DNA of 64,000 bases from Hymenopus coronatus (GCA_030762935.1 CM060895.1:73329001-73393000); one strand, 5' to 3'. Counted from the first letter of the stretch, positions 46,223 to 58,530 are shown. The notes: a model not told the origin generated them from the sequence alone. Made by a program: numbers and translations.

Positions 46223-47454
46223 GTATGTATTTGGCCCATAATGTACTTACGTCATACCAATCTCGTATGCGCAAAATCTTCTTAAAAAGTGCACAAATGA
46301 AGAAGTGCCTCTGACATTGATGCTGCATTTCATCGAATAGCGCGGGAGATGTCGATTTTAAACTACTGCTTATACGTTACATTTAACACCATTCAAAGAA
46401 AAATATCCAATAAATGCACAAAATTAGGGTGTTCATGTGCTATTTTATAGCAGCCATCACCATCTAATTCTACTTCTCAGTAAACATTTAGTTTCTTGAG
46501 CAGTGTAAATGTTAGGGCTCGTAAAATTGCATGTTTTATGATTTCTGAAATATAAGACTTGTGACTTCGGCTGTCACCCAGTAGTATCAATTTTCACAAA
46601 GCTAAATGTGATTAAGATGCGCTTTGTGATGGATGAACTAATACTATGTGCGTTAAGCGTGTTCTTGGACTATGTATATCAAATGCGCATCACGTTCATT
46701 ATCCTAAATTTCACTCAAGGTCCATTAAGTACCATTACGCACATTAAGCACTGGGTTGTATACATTATATATTAGGTTATAAGTGTAGTGTGATGCTGTG
46801 CTAATTGCTATAATAGCACTGATAGCATCACCATTGCTTATGTCATCTCTAGCGTGTACAGAGAACTGTTTGTAATAAAATGATACTTTGGGTAACACTT
46901 TCTTTCAGCCTGCTTTTGTGTACTTTACCAGTATTAGGAAAGTAAATTTCACCCACCATTAAGCACTAAACGCTCAACCATTCACGGTTCAGTCATGCTT
47001 TTTAGCTTAAACTTCAATACTGCATATGGAATTTTCGACAAAGTTTTGGAAAACATGTCACTTTTCCAGTAAACCCTACTAAAATGGTAGAATGAGAATT
47101 CCACTATATTTTCGCTTTTGGGCCAATAAAAGTCTAAATAGCGTGTGTAATTTTAAAATTGATTTCCTATAATCTTGTTTTCTTACATTTTATACACTTC
47201 TAAATGTTTTGTGCAATTTTTGTTCCATTTCGTTCAGTTTTTCAGTAATTTTCTTTGAAGGTCGATGAAGAAATAGATCTAAATAGAGTTTAAAGTTTAC
47301 AGTTGTAATTAATTAATATATTCCTGATTTTAGAAAGATAAAGATTTAAATTTTCAGGAAAAGTTTTAATTTTACACAACATTTAACCATACCGGATAAA
47401 TAATATGCAAAATGCCCAACTTTTCAGATGTTTCAGTTTTAAATCAGTATAATG
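46223..47454. other. No gene recognised
   Basis: About 1.2 kb of AT-rich, apparently low-copy sequence without recognisable features. Confidence 0.5.
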
Positions 47455-47711
47455 ATGAATACGTGTGAGGTGTTTGTTTGTAGTTTCTCGAATAGCAGGA
47501 GCATAAACAAGGAAATGTTTTAATACATAGGTTAGTGTACTCATTTAAGTGATTTTTTTGTGATATATGTCCGTGTAATAGTGCGTACAATAATCGATAC
47601 GTGTGTGGTGTTTGTAGTTTCTCGAATAGCAGAAGCATAAACAAGGAAAGGGAAATTTGTTTTAATACATAGGTTAGTGCACTCATTTAAGTGATTTTTC
47701 CGTGATATACT
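47455..47711. repeat. Tandem duplication, about 135-bp unit
   Basis: GTTTGTAGTTTCTCGAATAG, GCATAAACAAGGAAA and ACATAGGTTAGTG occur in the same order at 47455-47570 and 47592-47711. The second unit has a short extra stretch (GGGAAATTTG). Identity is around 90 percent, so this is a fairly recent two-copy duplication. Confidence 0.92.
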
Positions 47712-48172
47712 AGTTGAAGTATGTTATACATTATCTACAGAACGAATCTGTATTATTTGTTAGATTTTTAGTTTTCCAACTCGGAAAAACCGTTGAGGAG
47801 CCTACTCTGGCCTTAAAGAAACCTCTTGCTAATTCTCCCATTTAGTTATTGCGAGAAATAATTAGTATCAATTATGTGCTTATAGTACCAGAACCGTAAG
47901 AATAGGGGGGGGGGGTGTTCCTCGGACTCGGAATACAATACATGCAGTACACAGTGTAAGTCACTATAACTTTGGGACATTCTCCGATACTTGACACCCT
48001 TTTTTGGGCTGTACTTATTTGTAAGTTCATGTAATGGAATTAATGGCTATAGGCATGAGGGACAAACAATCAGAATCTGATATTTTGCCCTCCTTAGACC
48101 AAGAAATTAGAACAAAATTAAGTTATGACCTTGCCGCGTTGTTTACTGCAATAATGCCAATTTATCATAAGT
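47712..48172. other. No gene recognised
   Basis: Low-copy sequence with an 11-base G run at 47905-47915. Nothing else identified. Confidence 0.45.
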
Positions 48173-48185
48173 AATATAACAAGAG

Positions 48186-48497
48186 GTCGTCTCCTTAGCG
48201 CGGTGGTCGCGTTGCGGCTTACCAAGCGGTAGACCTGGGGATTTGTCCCCTGCTGGGAGATCTAGACCGGGGTACACTCAGCCATGTGAGGTCCCTGGGG
48301 GGGCCAATTGTGCAGCTGCTTGATGGTGAAGTAGCGGCTCCAGGTTGAGAAGACCACATTAACTGGCCGGGGGGATCGAAGCGCTGACCACGTCTCACCC
48401 CCCAAAACTGCACCCCATCCATGACGTCTGTAATGGACCGAGATGGGGGACGCAGCGGCCAAGGCTCTTAGTGAGCTGTGCCACGGAGTCAAGAGTC
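48186..48497 (+). mobile_element. SINE (type 4), full length with 13-bp TSD
   Basis: Head TCCTTAGCGCGGTGGTCGCG, then a small deletion that removes the canonical B box seen in the 34470 copy. The body (AGTAGCGGCTCCAGGTTGAG, CCATCCATGACGTCTGTAAT) is well kept. The flanks AATATAACAAGAG (48173-48185) and AATATAACGAGAG (48498-48510) form a 13-bp duplication with one mismatch. Confidence 0.9.
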
Positions 48498-48510
48498 AAT
48501 ATAACGAGAG

Positions 48511-48930
48511 CTCCAACTTTTATCAATTCTATCCAGAGAAAAGCTGTAGCTCAAGCTGTATTTAATAAGACTAAGACTATTTCGTGAATAAAATAACAAT
48601 GATTAGCCTATATGGACACGAAGCATAATACTATTCCTATAATCGCGTTTGTCTTGTATATTTGCACCGAAATCATTGCAACTTGATGTCATAACATAAA
48701 CTTCAGATCTCTTTGTATCGCTTCATTATATTATTGTGGCGTAAAATAAACACAGATCTCTTTGTATTGCTACATTCTATTATTTTGGCTCAGTAAAACA
48801 TGATTGCATTTAACATGTTTATTGGAACTTGCGTCATTAAGTACGGTAATATTACAGCACATATATTCAGAGAGAAAACAAATGCACGTGGGTATGATAA
48901 AAAAAAACCGATTAAAATGCAGAGAAAACG
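48511..48930. other. No gene recognised
   Basis: AT-rich spacer between two SINEs. A local near-repeat (ACAGATCTCTTTGTATTGCT and CAGATCTCTTTGTATCGCTT) lies at about 48705-48770. Confidence 0.45.
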
Positions 48931-48940
48931 AGTTCCGATT

Positions 48941-49155
48941 GGTGGTTGAGTGGTTAGACCACTCGCCTCACACCTAGACGGCCCGGGTTCGATCCCGAGC
49001 GACCGCATGTGAGATTTGTAGCGGACAAAACGTTGCAGGGGCGGGTTTTCTCGGGGTTCTCCATTTTATCACATTTCACCGGTGCTCCACCTTTATTCCA
49101 TGTATAACTAGTGTCATGGTAGTAAAAGCGGGCGTTAAACACTACCAAAAACAAA
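48941..49155 (+). mobile_element. tRNA-headed SINE (type 5), TSD
   Basis: Head TGGTTGAGTGGTTAGACCAC (A box) and GGGTTCGATCCCGAGC (B box), then the body GGCGGGTTTTCTCGGGG and TTTCACCGGTGCTCCACC. The flanks AGTTCCGATT (48931-48940) and AGTACCGATT (49156-49165) are a 10-bp duplication with one mismatch. A second copy is at 61424. Confidence 0.9.
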
Positions 49156-49165
49156 AGTACCGATT

Positions 49166-49598
49166 AGTTGGAATTTTAGGCACCAATGTACTGGATTGGC
49201 CACTTCCACTTCTGTGAACGAAATAGTTAATAATAAATTCTAACAGGCCGAAAAATCTGATTGTGTTAAATATTGTTTCTACTAGAGATCTCTCCCCTTT
49301 CGTTGCCCTTTGTTTTTTACTTCAAAAACTTGGAAAAACAATTAACTTGACAGATGTGTGTGTGTGTAGAATCGCAAGATGGCGGCTTTTCCAGCTTGGG
49401 ATATAAGGAAGGAATCTCGCTAAAGCTTCGCCACCAGCGGTAATTTTCCTGGCTTCTACTAGGCAAAGCGGTTTGCTTACGTAATAACCCTTCCTAGGAC
49501 AAGGGCTATTCACAGGACTAACTTAGCGAGTCGTGAGGTAAGACAATAGAGAAGTTCCCCCTCCCCCAATATTTCTTATTTGACATATTTTAATGAAA
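49166..49598. other. No gene recognised
   Basis: Low-copy sequence. A chance minus-strand frame at 49322-49513 has no known domain. Confidence 0.45.
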
Positions 49599-49609
49599 CC
49601 ATAAACTTT

Positions 49610-49732
49610 TTTATTTTTCATTTAAATAGCCCCCTTTAACATCTAAGGTCATATCGAAGGCTTTGCATTAGAAACAACTCGTCTGTAGGTTCTTTACATT
49701 GAGTTTAAATTGCTTTAATTTCCTTAAACACA

Positions 49733-49783
<51 letters not shown>

Positions 49784-49879
49784 TCACTCTCACATACGTA
49801 CTTCCAGACTCTATGGGGGATAGGAAATAATTCTGGCTAAAGAAAAATTCACCGCACCAGCCAGGAATCGAACTCGGGG
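49610..49879 (-). mobile_element. SINE (type 2), 5'-truncated, TSD, CA repeat inside
   Basis: The body matches the 20933 copy (CTTCCAGACTCTATGGGGGA, AAGGTCATATCGAAGG). The head is cut just upstream of the B box (minus strand GAGTTCGATTCC). CCATAAACTTT at 49599-49609 and 49880-49890 is the target duplication. A CA run of about 54 bases (49728-49781) sits where the other copy has none. Confidence 0.9.
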
Positions 49880-49914
49880 CCATAAACTTTATTTTATGGT
49901 AATTAATTGTTTTT

Positions 49915-50040
49915 CTACACAAACCGCGTGTTAGACTGAAAAATTCAATGTCATAGCTGGGATTTGATCCAAGGATCTCCGATCCTCAACCGGTTGCTCT
50001 TGCCCTTTAGCTACCATGTCAACATGACATTAAATTCCTT
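49915..50040 (-). mobile_element. tRNA-like SINE head (type 9)
   Basis: The minus strand reads CATGGTAGCTAAAGGGCAAG (A-box region), AGAGCAACCGGTTGAGGATC and GGATCAAATCCCAGC (B box). Only about 120 bp is recognisable. It is tRNA-like but lacks a paired acceptor stem, so it is read as a SINE head. Confidence 0.6.
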
Positions 50041-50127
50041 AAGCTTCCCAGTCATCTCAAAATAATTTGAGATCTCCTTGAGGTTTACCGGATTGTACTC
50101 TACCTTTCCAAATTCTATGTTTAAATT

Positions 50128-50498
50128 CGCAGTGTGCTTACCCTCCCCCTAGTTAGGACTGACACCCCCCTAGCAAGCGAATGCCTAGGGGTCAGAAGCC
50201 TGTCTTGGAGCCAATGGTACGAAACCACAAAATGAATAACCTGGAACAAGTAGTTGGCCCGTAGCCAGCATGAGCGTGAGGAAGTGAATGCTATGAAATA
50301 CAAGCGAATTGGATGACAGGAAAGTTGATAATGGAGCAGTTGGTGGAATAAGTGGCGGGGGAAACGGAGGACGACCCGGAGAAAACCCGCCAGACGCCGC
50401 TTCGTCCACGACAATTCCCTCATGGGGGCGCTTGGGATTGAACCCGGGTAGTCTAGATAGGAGACGAATAGTCTAACCACTCGGCCACAGCGCCGCCT
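50128..50498 (-). mobile_element. tRNA-headed SINE (type 6), full length, 12-bp TSD
   Basis: The minus-strand head GCTGTGGCCGAGTGGTTAGA (A box) and GGGTTCAATCCCAAGC (B box) is followed by a 300-bp body (GGCGGGTTTTCTCCGGGTCG). TATGTTTAAATT flanks it exactly at 50116-50127 and 50499-50510. At 371 bp it is the longest SINE here and GC-rich relative to host DNA. Confidence 0.93.
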
Positions 50499-50651
50499 TA
50501 TGTTTAAATTAACAGTTAAAATATATGTGCATTATGGAAGTGTTCTTAAAACGATCCTATAACGACCAAACATCAGGGGTTCATTGCCAGTATGTGATTA
50601 TATTTCTGTATCAGTAAGTTGGGTGTGGCATATAAATATCATCTGTATGTT

Positions 50652-50798
50652 TACTTTCTCTACCACGCATGTAAAAGGTGAAGGTGTTATATTCCACCAA
50701 AATCTGATGCCAATATTTTACCGGAAATACATGTTTTGAAATCCCTACATAAAAAAAAAAATTTTAGAAACATACCGGGCGAGTGTATGTGTGTGTCC

Positions 50799-50852
<54 letters not shown>

Positions 50853-51396
50853 GTGAGTTCTCCACACCCAACTACCTTTTGCATGGAATATATTTAGAAT
50901 AATTTTATTTTCTCAAAAATGGCTGAAACGATTTTTATTAAAATCCATATATTTAAGATATTTTCATGAAAAACGAAATGTATGTTTTAAATTTTATAGG
51001 TATAACCTCTGAAGACTTCTTGATTCTGGACGACTTTTGCATAACTATTGTATAATGGTAAACCGTAAGAGATGGACAAAATACTTATTATACAAAAAAA
51101 AAAAAAAAGTAGAGCTGTAAAAATCCACACATATATTATATACATTCTTTTTATAGATTTTACTATTTTCGAGGTATCCGAACTGTTGGTTTCAGTTTTA
51201 AGCTACTTAAACTTTTTAAACGGGAAGTCATGTTCTTTTCGTCTCTCTTTTGTTTACTCCTAACAAGCAAAGAGAACCTAATTTCAATTGTTCCACATAG
51301 CGATCGGCTTTTAAAAGATTTGGCTATCGCTTTATTTCCCTTCGAAAACCTTGTTTATATAAGAGCGAGAAAGTCATGTGAACGGAACACTTTAGA
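50652..51396 (-). mobile_element. HLR-A copy with CT microsatellite
   Basis: The left end TACTTTCTCTACCACGCATG and the right end GCGAGAAAGTCATGTG with CACTTTAGA are present, but about 100 bp around the CCAAACTTGGTAT motif is missing. At that point stands a CT run (50804-50846), so the usual GT tract has been replaced by another repeat. Confidence 0.88.
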
Positions 51397-51421
51397 CTTT
51401 TCTGTGTAGGAATATTATTTT

Positions 51422-52277
51422 TACTTTCTCTATACGTACTTTGTACATTGTGTATAGAGGAAGTATTGTATTCCACCCAAAAATTCGATACCGAGATTTC
51501 ACCGGAAATATATGTTTTAGGATCCCCTGAATCCAAAAAAAGTTTTTTCAGAAAAAGGTCCATGTGTATATGTGTGTCTGTGGATAGCATAGCTAAAAAC
51601 GAAAAGATCGTTAAATTCTAAACTTGGTATTTAGATTTGGTATCTTCCAAGGAAGCGACACAAAGATTTCCAAGAAAATCTACCCTTTACATGGACAAAT
51701 TTTCGAAAATTTTGATTTTCTAAAAAATGGCTCTTAACTATTTTTATTAAAATCCCGTATACTAAAGATATTTACATACCAAATAAAATGTATATCTTGA
51801 ATTTTCTGGGAATACCCTCTGAAGAGCTCTTTATTCTGGATGAATTTTGCTAAATGTAGCTTAACTGCTAAACGGTAAGAAATAGACAAAAACTTACTAC
51901 ACAGAAAATGTTGATCTGATCAAAACACAATTTATATCCTTTGCATTTTTGCTGTGGAGGTGACCGTTTCCGAGATATTTCTTGTTTTTGGTTTCAGTTG
52001 TAAGTACTTACACTTTTCTCAGACAGGAAGTGTCCGTTTTTCTTTTGTTGGAAGGAAGCGATTTACAATGACAATCGAATAACGACAGCTTTTAAAACAA
52101 TTGACTATCGGTTTAGCCTAGTGTATTCCCTTATTTTCTTTCTACATGTAAGGAACTAAGTAGTAAGAACATTCTACTAATGATTCTGTCGATTAGCAAG
52201 GTGCAGGAAGAAGAATAATCTTATGTAAGAAATTTGTAGAAGAGCTAGAGAAAGTCATGTGAATGTAACACATTAGA
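51422..52277 (-). mobile_element. HLR-A copy, full length
   Basis: Left palindrome TACTTTCTCTATACGTAC to GTGTATAGAGGAAGTA after TTTT. Right CTAGAGAAAGTCATGTG and ACACATTAGA before TTTTTT. It lies 25 bp from the preceding copy in the same orientation. Confidence 0.9.
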
Positions 52278-52573
52278 TTTTTTAACAAGATCTGGAGTTC
52301 CAATGTCGTGGTAGTTGTAAGTAGGACTGTAGGCCAACTGTTAGTGTTGCTTCTCATTACATAACTAATTGCACCTACTTACTTTTTAGCAGTCTTCACC
52401 ACAGTATTAATTACTGGAAACTTTTTCTTCTGGATATTTATGAAGCAGATAGAAGTGTAAACTTCGGGTCCAATGAATAACTTGTTTCCTAGCTGCGAAA
52501 ATAAACCCAAAGAAAGTCGTGCGACTTTTACATTCTGATTTTTATTAGTAGTTATAATTGACAGAAAAAAAAA

Positions 52574-53400
52574 TCGGAATTGTTCTATACACATGACTTT
52601 CTCTACATCTCTGCAACAAATTATAGTTAAAAAAATTATTTTTCTATTTACTTCATGCTAATTAAGAAAAATTAGCAGAAATATCTTATTATTTGCTTCC
52701 TTGTAAGTAGAAGGGAAATAAGGGAGTACCGTAGTCAAAAGCTGGATGTTATGTGACTGAAGTGCCTTTGTTTGTATGGACAGGAGCTGACCAATTCCTG
52801 TATGAGAAAAGTATAAGTATTTCAAAGCTGAAACTAATGACAAGGAACAGCTCTGCGAAAAAGTATATAACATAAATTGTGTGTTATAACGAACTCTACA
52901 CTATCTGTGTGGTAATTTTTGTCTATCTCTTACGGTTTACCTGCTATGCAAATTTCCGCAAAATGCATCCAGAACAAGCAAATATTCACAAGCTATTCCC
53001 AGAAAAGACAAGATGTACATTTTATTTGTCAGGTAAATATCTTTGATATACAATATTTTTTATCAAAACCGTTAGTGCCATTTTTGAGAAAATGAAAATT
53101 TTCGACATTTTTCAATGTAAAGGTAGTGCGGAGATTTTCTTGAAAATCTTCGTGTCGCATCTTTGGAAGATATCAATTTGGTATTATCTTATTTTCGATT
53201 TTGAACTATGCTGCCCACAGACACACACACACACACACACGCACACACAGACGCACACACGGATATTTTTCTAAAAAAACTTTTTTTTTATTCAGGGAGT
53301 CCCAAAACAAGTATTTCCGGTGAAATCTCGGTATCGAATTTTTGGGTGCAATACAATACTTTCCCCATACACTATGTACACAGTACGTGTAGAGAAAGTA
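52574..53400 (+). mobile_element. HLR-A copy, full length
   Basis: Begins TCGGAATTGTTC after a run of nine A and has ACACATGACTTTCTCTACAT. Ends ACTATGTACACAGTACGTGT and AGAGAAAGTA before AAAA. The CA tract at 53219-53262 is long. Confidence 0.92.
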
Positions 53401-53657
53401 AAAAGAAATTCGTCAGCTCAATTCTCAAATGTAATATGTTTATTATGTTGCGTTGTTATTACTATTATTATTATTATTATTATTATTAGTTATCTTTTAA
53501 AATATTGTTTCCGACAAAAGTACCGAAAACTACTTTTAGGTTTATTTGCAGTGCGTTTCATTATAATTATGTTTTGTTCTAAACAAAATGAATTGCAATT
53601 AAAGCCCACGGACATTCACAATAGAGTGTTATAGTTGGAGCTAGCACACGCACATAC

Positions 53658-53706
<49 letters not shown>

Positions 53707-53951
53707 GAGAGAGAGAGAAATATGGCCATGAACATCCAGTATAATTATGCAAATCAGATCAATAGCTCAATATGTCGGACATCGAGCTTCCTCATTATTT
53801 TGTATTTGTAGCATCGCTTGCATATTCGATACTGATCGGAAATCCCATTTGCCCAACGTAGAGTTTGTTGCTGGAGTAAGATTCTGCGCCAATTCATTAC
53901 CACCCTAACTCAAGCGCGATTCTACATTTTGAGTGAACTCATATAAAACAA
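53401..53951. other. Spacer with TTA and GA repeats
   Basis: TTA repeat at about 53458-53488 and a GA repeat with one GC interruption at 53658-53719. The rest is unassigned. Confidence 0.6.
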
Positions 53952-54808
53952 TTTGATGTGTTCGATTCACGTGGATTTCTCTACCTGTTCAACAAACAAA
54001 ATACTTTTACAAAATATTATTCTACAACATGATAATAAGGATAAGCATTAGCAGAAATTCTCTTATTACTTGCTTTCTTGTAAGTAGAAGAAACATTAAG
54101 GAATATCCTTAGATGAAGCGATAGTCAGATCTTTTAAAAATCTGGTCACTAAGTGAAACAATTGAAATTCTGTTCTCTTTGAATAGGCAGGAGTACAATG
54201 AAATATGACTTCCTTTTTGAGACAAGTTTAAGTAATTTAATATGTGAACCAAAAATAAGGAATAACTCGAAAAAGGTTAACTTTACAAATCAAAAGTTAA
54301 TTGTGTGCTTTAGCGAGATCTACATTTGTTGTGTAGTAAGTTTTTATCTATTCAAAATCTTCTCGGGCTTCTAACCAGGTAAAAACTTGGCTTGACACCA
54401 ACGTTTCGAAGAAGTGTATCTGGTTAGAAGCCTGAGAAGATTTTGAATTAATACGTCGCCAGGAAAGCTTCAGTTCATATTTTAAGTTTTTATCTATCTC
54501 TTGCGGTTTACCAGTTATACAAAAGTCATTCTTTGGAAGCTATTCCCAAACGATTCGAGATATACATTTCATTTTTTATGAAAATATCTTAAACATATGG
54601 TATTTATACCAAAATCATAGAGCTATTTTTGAGAAATCAAAAAGTTTGAAAAATGTTCCATGTAAAGATAAGTTGGTAGTGGGGGAGTTTCCTGAACATC
54701 TTAATGCAACCTTGGAGGATACTCAACTTAAATAACAAGTTTGGTATTTAACGGACTCTTCGTTTCCGAGTTATGCTGTCCAAACACATACACAGACATA
54801 GGACCGTT
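53952..54808 (+). mobile_element. HLR-A copy, interrupted, palindrome end lost
   Basis: Begins TTTGATGTGTTCG and follows the family to ACACATACACAGACATAGG. An opposite-orientation copy then starts at 54811. It carries a 133-bp insertion at 54351-54483. Confidence 0.85.
54351..54483. mobile_element. 133-bp insertion with inverted repeat and 13-bp TSD
   Basis: Flanked by AAGTTTTTATCTA at 54338-54350 and 54484-54496. Inside, TTCAAAATCTTCTCGGGCTT is mirrored about 70 bp later by AAGCCTGAGAAGATTTTGAA, so the two arms (about 28 bp, one mismatch) can form a hairpin. The loop holds ACCAACGTTTCGAAG. The right part beyond the hairpin (CGTCGCCAGGAAAGC) is not repeated. The 13-bp duplication points to a retroposed piece and not a DNA transposon. 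Its source is unknown; terminal sequence of a Penelope-like element is one guess. Confidence 0.75.
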
Positions 54809-54810
54809 TT

Positions 54811-55345
54811 TACGTTCTCTACACGTACTATGTACAGTGTATAGAGAAGGTATTATATTCCAGCAGAAATAATATATGTTTTGAGGTCCTCAGAGTCCAA
54901 AAAAGCATTTTTAGAACCAGGTTTATGTATGTGTCTGTGAACAATAGATCTCAAAAACTTCGAGTCCGTTAAATACCAAATTGATATTTAAGTTTATCGT
55001 CATCCAAAGATGCGACACGAAAATTTTTAAGAAAATCCCCCACCCCATATATGGACATTTTTTCAGTATTTGTTTTTCTCTCAAAAATGGCTATAACGAT
55101 TTCGAATAAAGTACCTACATTATAGATATTTACATTAAAATACAATGTATAATTTGTATTTTCGGGGAATAGTTTCTAAAGACGTATTCCTCCAGGTTGA
55201 ATTTTGATCAGTTTTGCATAACTAGTAAACCATACGAAATAGACAAAAACTTACTACAACAAAACTGTAGATCCTGTTAAAATACATAATTTATGTCATT
55301 TGTATTTTTGTTGTGAAGTTGACTAGCTTTTCTCAATATCTTACA
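54811..55345 (-). mobile_element. HLR-A copy, right part missing
   Basis: Left palindrome TACGTTCTCTACACGTAC to ACAGTGTATAGAGAAGGTA. The family continues to GTATTTTTGTTGTGAAGTTG near 55325 and then diverges. It abuts the preceding plus-orientation copy at a T run, as if inserted into it. Confidence 0.85.
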
Positions 55346-55912
55346 TAACTGTGAATTTTCCAAATTTTACTGAGCACTACCTTAATCAAATTGAAATTTG
55401 GTGAAGCAATCCCCATCACATTACCACGTTTGCAAATATCATCGTTTATATTCCTTATAGGAGTTGGTGGAATTGTGCAAATGCATCTTTTATCAGAAGG
55501 GACGCATCAGTTTCCAGTTCAATATAAAACGTGCTGATTTTTTCAAATCACAAGTTGCTTCCTACGATGGATATTTTGGTATCACAGAGAATAGAGACCA
55601 GCGGATCGCGTTATCTCGACGTTTTCAAAACGGTGTTCGTTAGTGAATACAATTTCTACCCACACCATCTCTTTTGTGCATGCGAAAAACGCGCAGCATA
55701 CAGATATCACAAAATAATTTCATACCCGCAAATGTTTAGTTCTGTGATTTTCCATGCCAGGAAATTACATACTGGCACAATAAGCCCTATCTTAATCCCC
55801 ATGCTGCAGCCCTTTATTCTATTACAAATGTGAATACGCAAATATGTATTATCTTTTCACAGGACATCAAAAGGTATAATCGCTTCAAGAAGGGGGAGAG
55901 GGGGGGGGAGGC
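55346..55912. other. No gene recognised
   Basis: Low-copy sequence. An open plus-strand frame at 55531-55833 shows no domain. G-rich stretch at 55893-55911. Confidence 0.45.
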
Positions 55913-56682
55913 TCTGATGTGTTCTATTCACTAACTTCCTTTATACATTTTAAATAATAAAATTTTACCGGAAATATATGTTTTGAGATCCTCTGAATCC
56001 AAAAAAAGCAGTTTTATGTGTGAGTGCGTTGTGTATCTTTGGACGGCGTAGCTCAAAAACCAAAAGACCTTTAAAAACCAAACTTGGTATTTATGTTTAG
56101 TATTTTTCAAGGGTGCGACACGAAGATTTTTCAAGAAACTCCCTCCACCACAACTAGGTACCCTTTACATGGAAAAATTTTTGTGAATGCTTTTCTCAAA
56201 AATTCGCGTAACAATGTGATTAAAATACCGTAAATGAAATTTATATTTTGAATTTGCTGGAAATAGCCTCAGAGCTGTTTATTCTGAATGAGTTTTGCAG
56301 CAATTTGCATAATGGTTAAACCGCAAGATATAGACAAAAACTTACTTCACAAAAAAATGAAGATCTCGTTAAAGCACGTAATTTATTTCATATGTTTTAC
56401 TTGTAGAGTTGAGCATTTTAAAGACACTCATTGTTATTGGTTTCAATTTAAACTACCTAACGGACCGTGCAAAGCGAACCGAAGCTCAATTGTTTCACAA
56501 AGCACTTTAGACTAATGCATACCCTTATTTCCCTTCTACGAATAAGGAAGGAAGTAATAAAATATACTCTGCTAATGTTTATCTCTATTGGCATGCGTCA
56601 GACAAAAGACCATACTTAAAATAGTAAGAATAATTTGTCTATGGAACAGCTAGAGGAAGTTATGTGAGAGGAACACATCAGA
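55913..56682. mobile_element. HLR-A with the same end at both termini
   Basis: Bases 55913-55946 are the TCTGATGTG end in plus orientation (TCTGATGTGTTCTATTCA, ACTTCCTTTATAC). From about 55955 the family runs in minus orientation to AGAGGAAGTTATGTGAGAGG and CACATCAGA at 56682. The palindrome end is absent and replaced by an inverted second TCTGATG end, giving accidental terminal inverted repeats of about 34 bp. Confidence 0.85.
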
Positions 56683-56689
56683 TTTTTCA

Positions 56690-56945
56690 ATAAACTATTC
56701 TTACAATAGCACATTGGTCGAGATAAATATTTTTAGAAATTATTTTATCACATATTCCTTATGTCTAAATTGAGAATAAGGAAATACAAAAGGCTTAAGC
56801 GATAGTCAAATCTTTTGACAGCTAGTCTCTACGTAATAACTTTGAAATCCCTTAGCTTTGTACCATGTGATATAAAAGCAGTCGACAAATGAAAAAAAAA
56901 AAATCCCTCTCTGAATAACATTAAAGTTCCTGAAATGGGTTGTTT
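56690..56945 (+). mobile_element. HLR-A internal fragment
   Basis: Matches the interior near the TCTGATG end (ACTATTCTTACAA, AAGCGATAGTCAAATCTTTT) but has neither terminus. Confidence 0.7.
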
Positions 56946-57054
56946 TCTTTGTAATGTATACGAAAGTAAAGGGTATTTCATTTTTAGGTGTAGGTAACGT
57001 CCATGTCAACACATCATGCTAATAATGGTTGTTGTCTCTGTAGGTAACTATTTT

Positions 57055-57900
57055 TACTTTCTCTATACGAACTATGTATATAGTGTATAGAGAAGGTATT
57101 GCACTCAACCAAAAAATTCGATACCAAGATTTCACCGGAAATATATGTTTTAGGGTCCCCTTTATCTAAAAGAAGTATTTTCAAAAAAAGGTCCGTGTGT
57201 ATGTGAACACATTAATTCAAAAACGAAAAGTCGGCAAAATACCAAACTTGGTATTTAAGTTTAGTATCTTCCAGGGATGCGACACGAAGATTTTGAGAAA
57301 AATCCCCCCACCGCAAACTACCCTTTACATGGAACCTTTTTTTCAAAAATTTTGATTTTCTAAAAAATGGCTCTAACGATTTTGATTAAAATATCGTATA
57401 TTAAAGATACTTACCTGACAAATAAAATGTATATTTTGAATTTTCTGGGAATAGCCTCTGAAGACTACTTTATTCTGAGTGAATTTTCCGGAAATTTGTA
57501 TAACTGCTAAACCGTAAGATATAGACAAAAACTTACCACACAAAAAATTGTAGAGCACATTAAAACACATAATTTACGGTGTATATATATTTCTTTCTTG
57601 GAGTTGATCGTTTTTTAGATATTCCTTGCTTTTGTTTTCAGGGTCGAAAATCTTAACTTTTCGCATACAGGAATCTCATGTCTACACAAACAAGGAACTT
57701 CGGTCACATAGTAACCAGCTTTTGACTATCGCTTTAACCTATGCTACTCCCTTATTTCCTTTCTATTTACAAGGAAGAAAGTAATAAGACTATTTCTGCT
57801 AATTTTTCCAGATTAGCATGAAGTAAATAGAAGCATAAGCTTTTTAAGAATAATTTGTTGCAGGGATATAGATAAAGTTATGTGAATGGTATACATCAGA
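57055..57900 (-). mobile_element. HLR-A copy, full length
   Basis: Left TACTTTCTCTATACGAAC to TATAGTGTATAGAGAAGGTA after TTTT. Right ATAGATAAAGTTATGTG and CATCAGA before TTTTTTT. The internal motif AAATACCAAACTTGGTATTT is exact at about 57238. Confidence 0.92.
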
Positions 57901-57949
57901 TTTTTTTATTGAGTATGCATGTTCGTTTATCACATTTCATAATGTTGGC

Positions 57950-58221
<272 letters not shown>

Positions 58222-58316
58222 TTATTAAACAAATCTCCCTCAAAAACATTGAGAATGATGGAAGAAGTTTATGGTGAAGCAGTGATCAAGAAAACTCAGG
58301 TGTATGAACGTATGGA

Positions 58317-58530
58317 TTCGTGTCGCATTCCTGGAAGATGCCAAGTTTGGTATTTTACCGACTTTTCGTTTTTGAGTTATCGTGTTCACAGACACACGGA
58401 CACACGGGCCTTTTTTAGGATACAGGGGACCCTAAAACATATATTTCCGGTGAAATCTCGGTATCGAATTTTTTGGTGGAGTGCAATACCTTCTCTATAC
58501 ACTATGTACGAAGTACGTGAAGAGAAAGTA
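58317..58530 (+). mobile_element. HLR-A palindrome-end fragment
   Basis: Starts at TTCGTGTCGCATTCCTGG and runs to the palindrome ACACTATGTACGAAGTACGT and AGAGAAAGTA before AAAAAAA. The first three-quarters of the element are missing. Confidence 0.88.
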
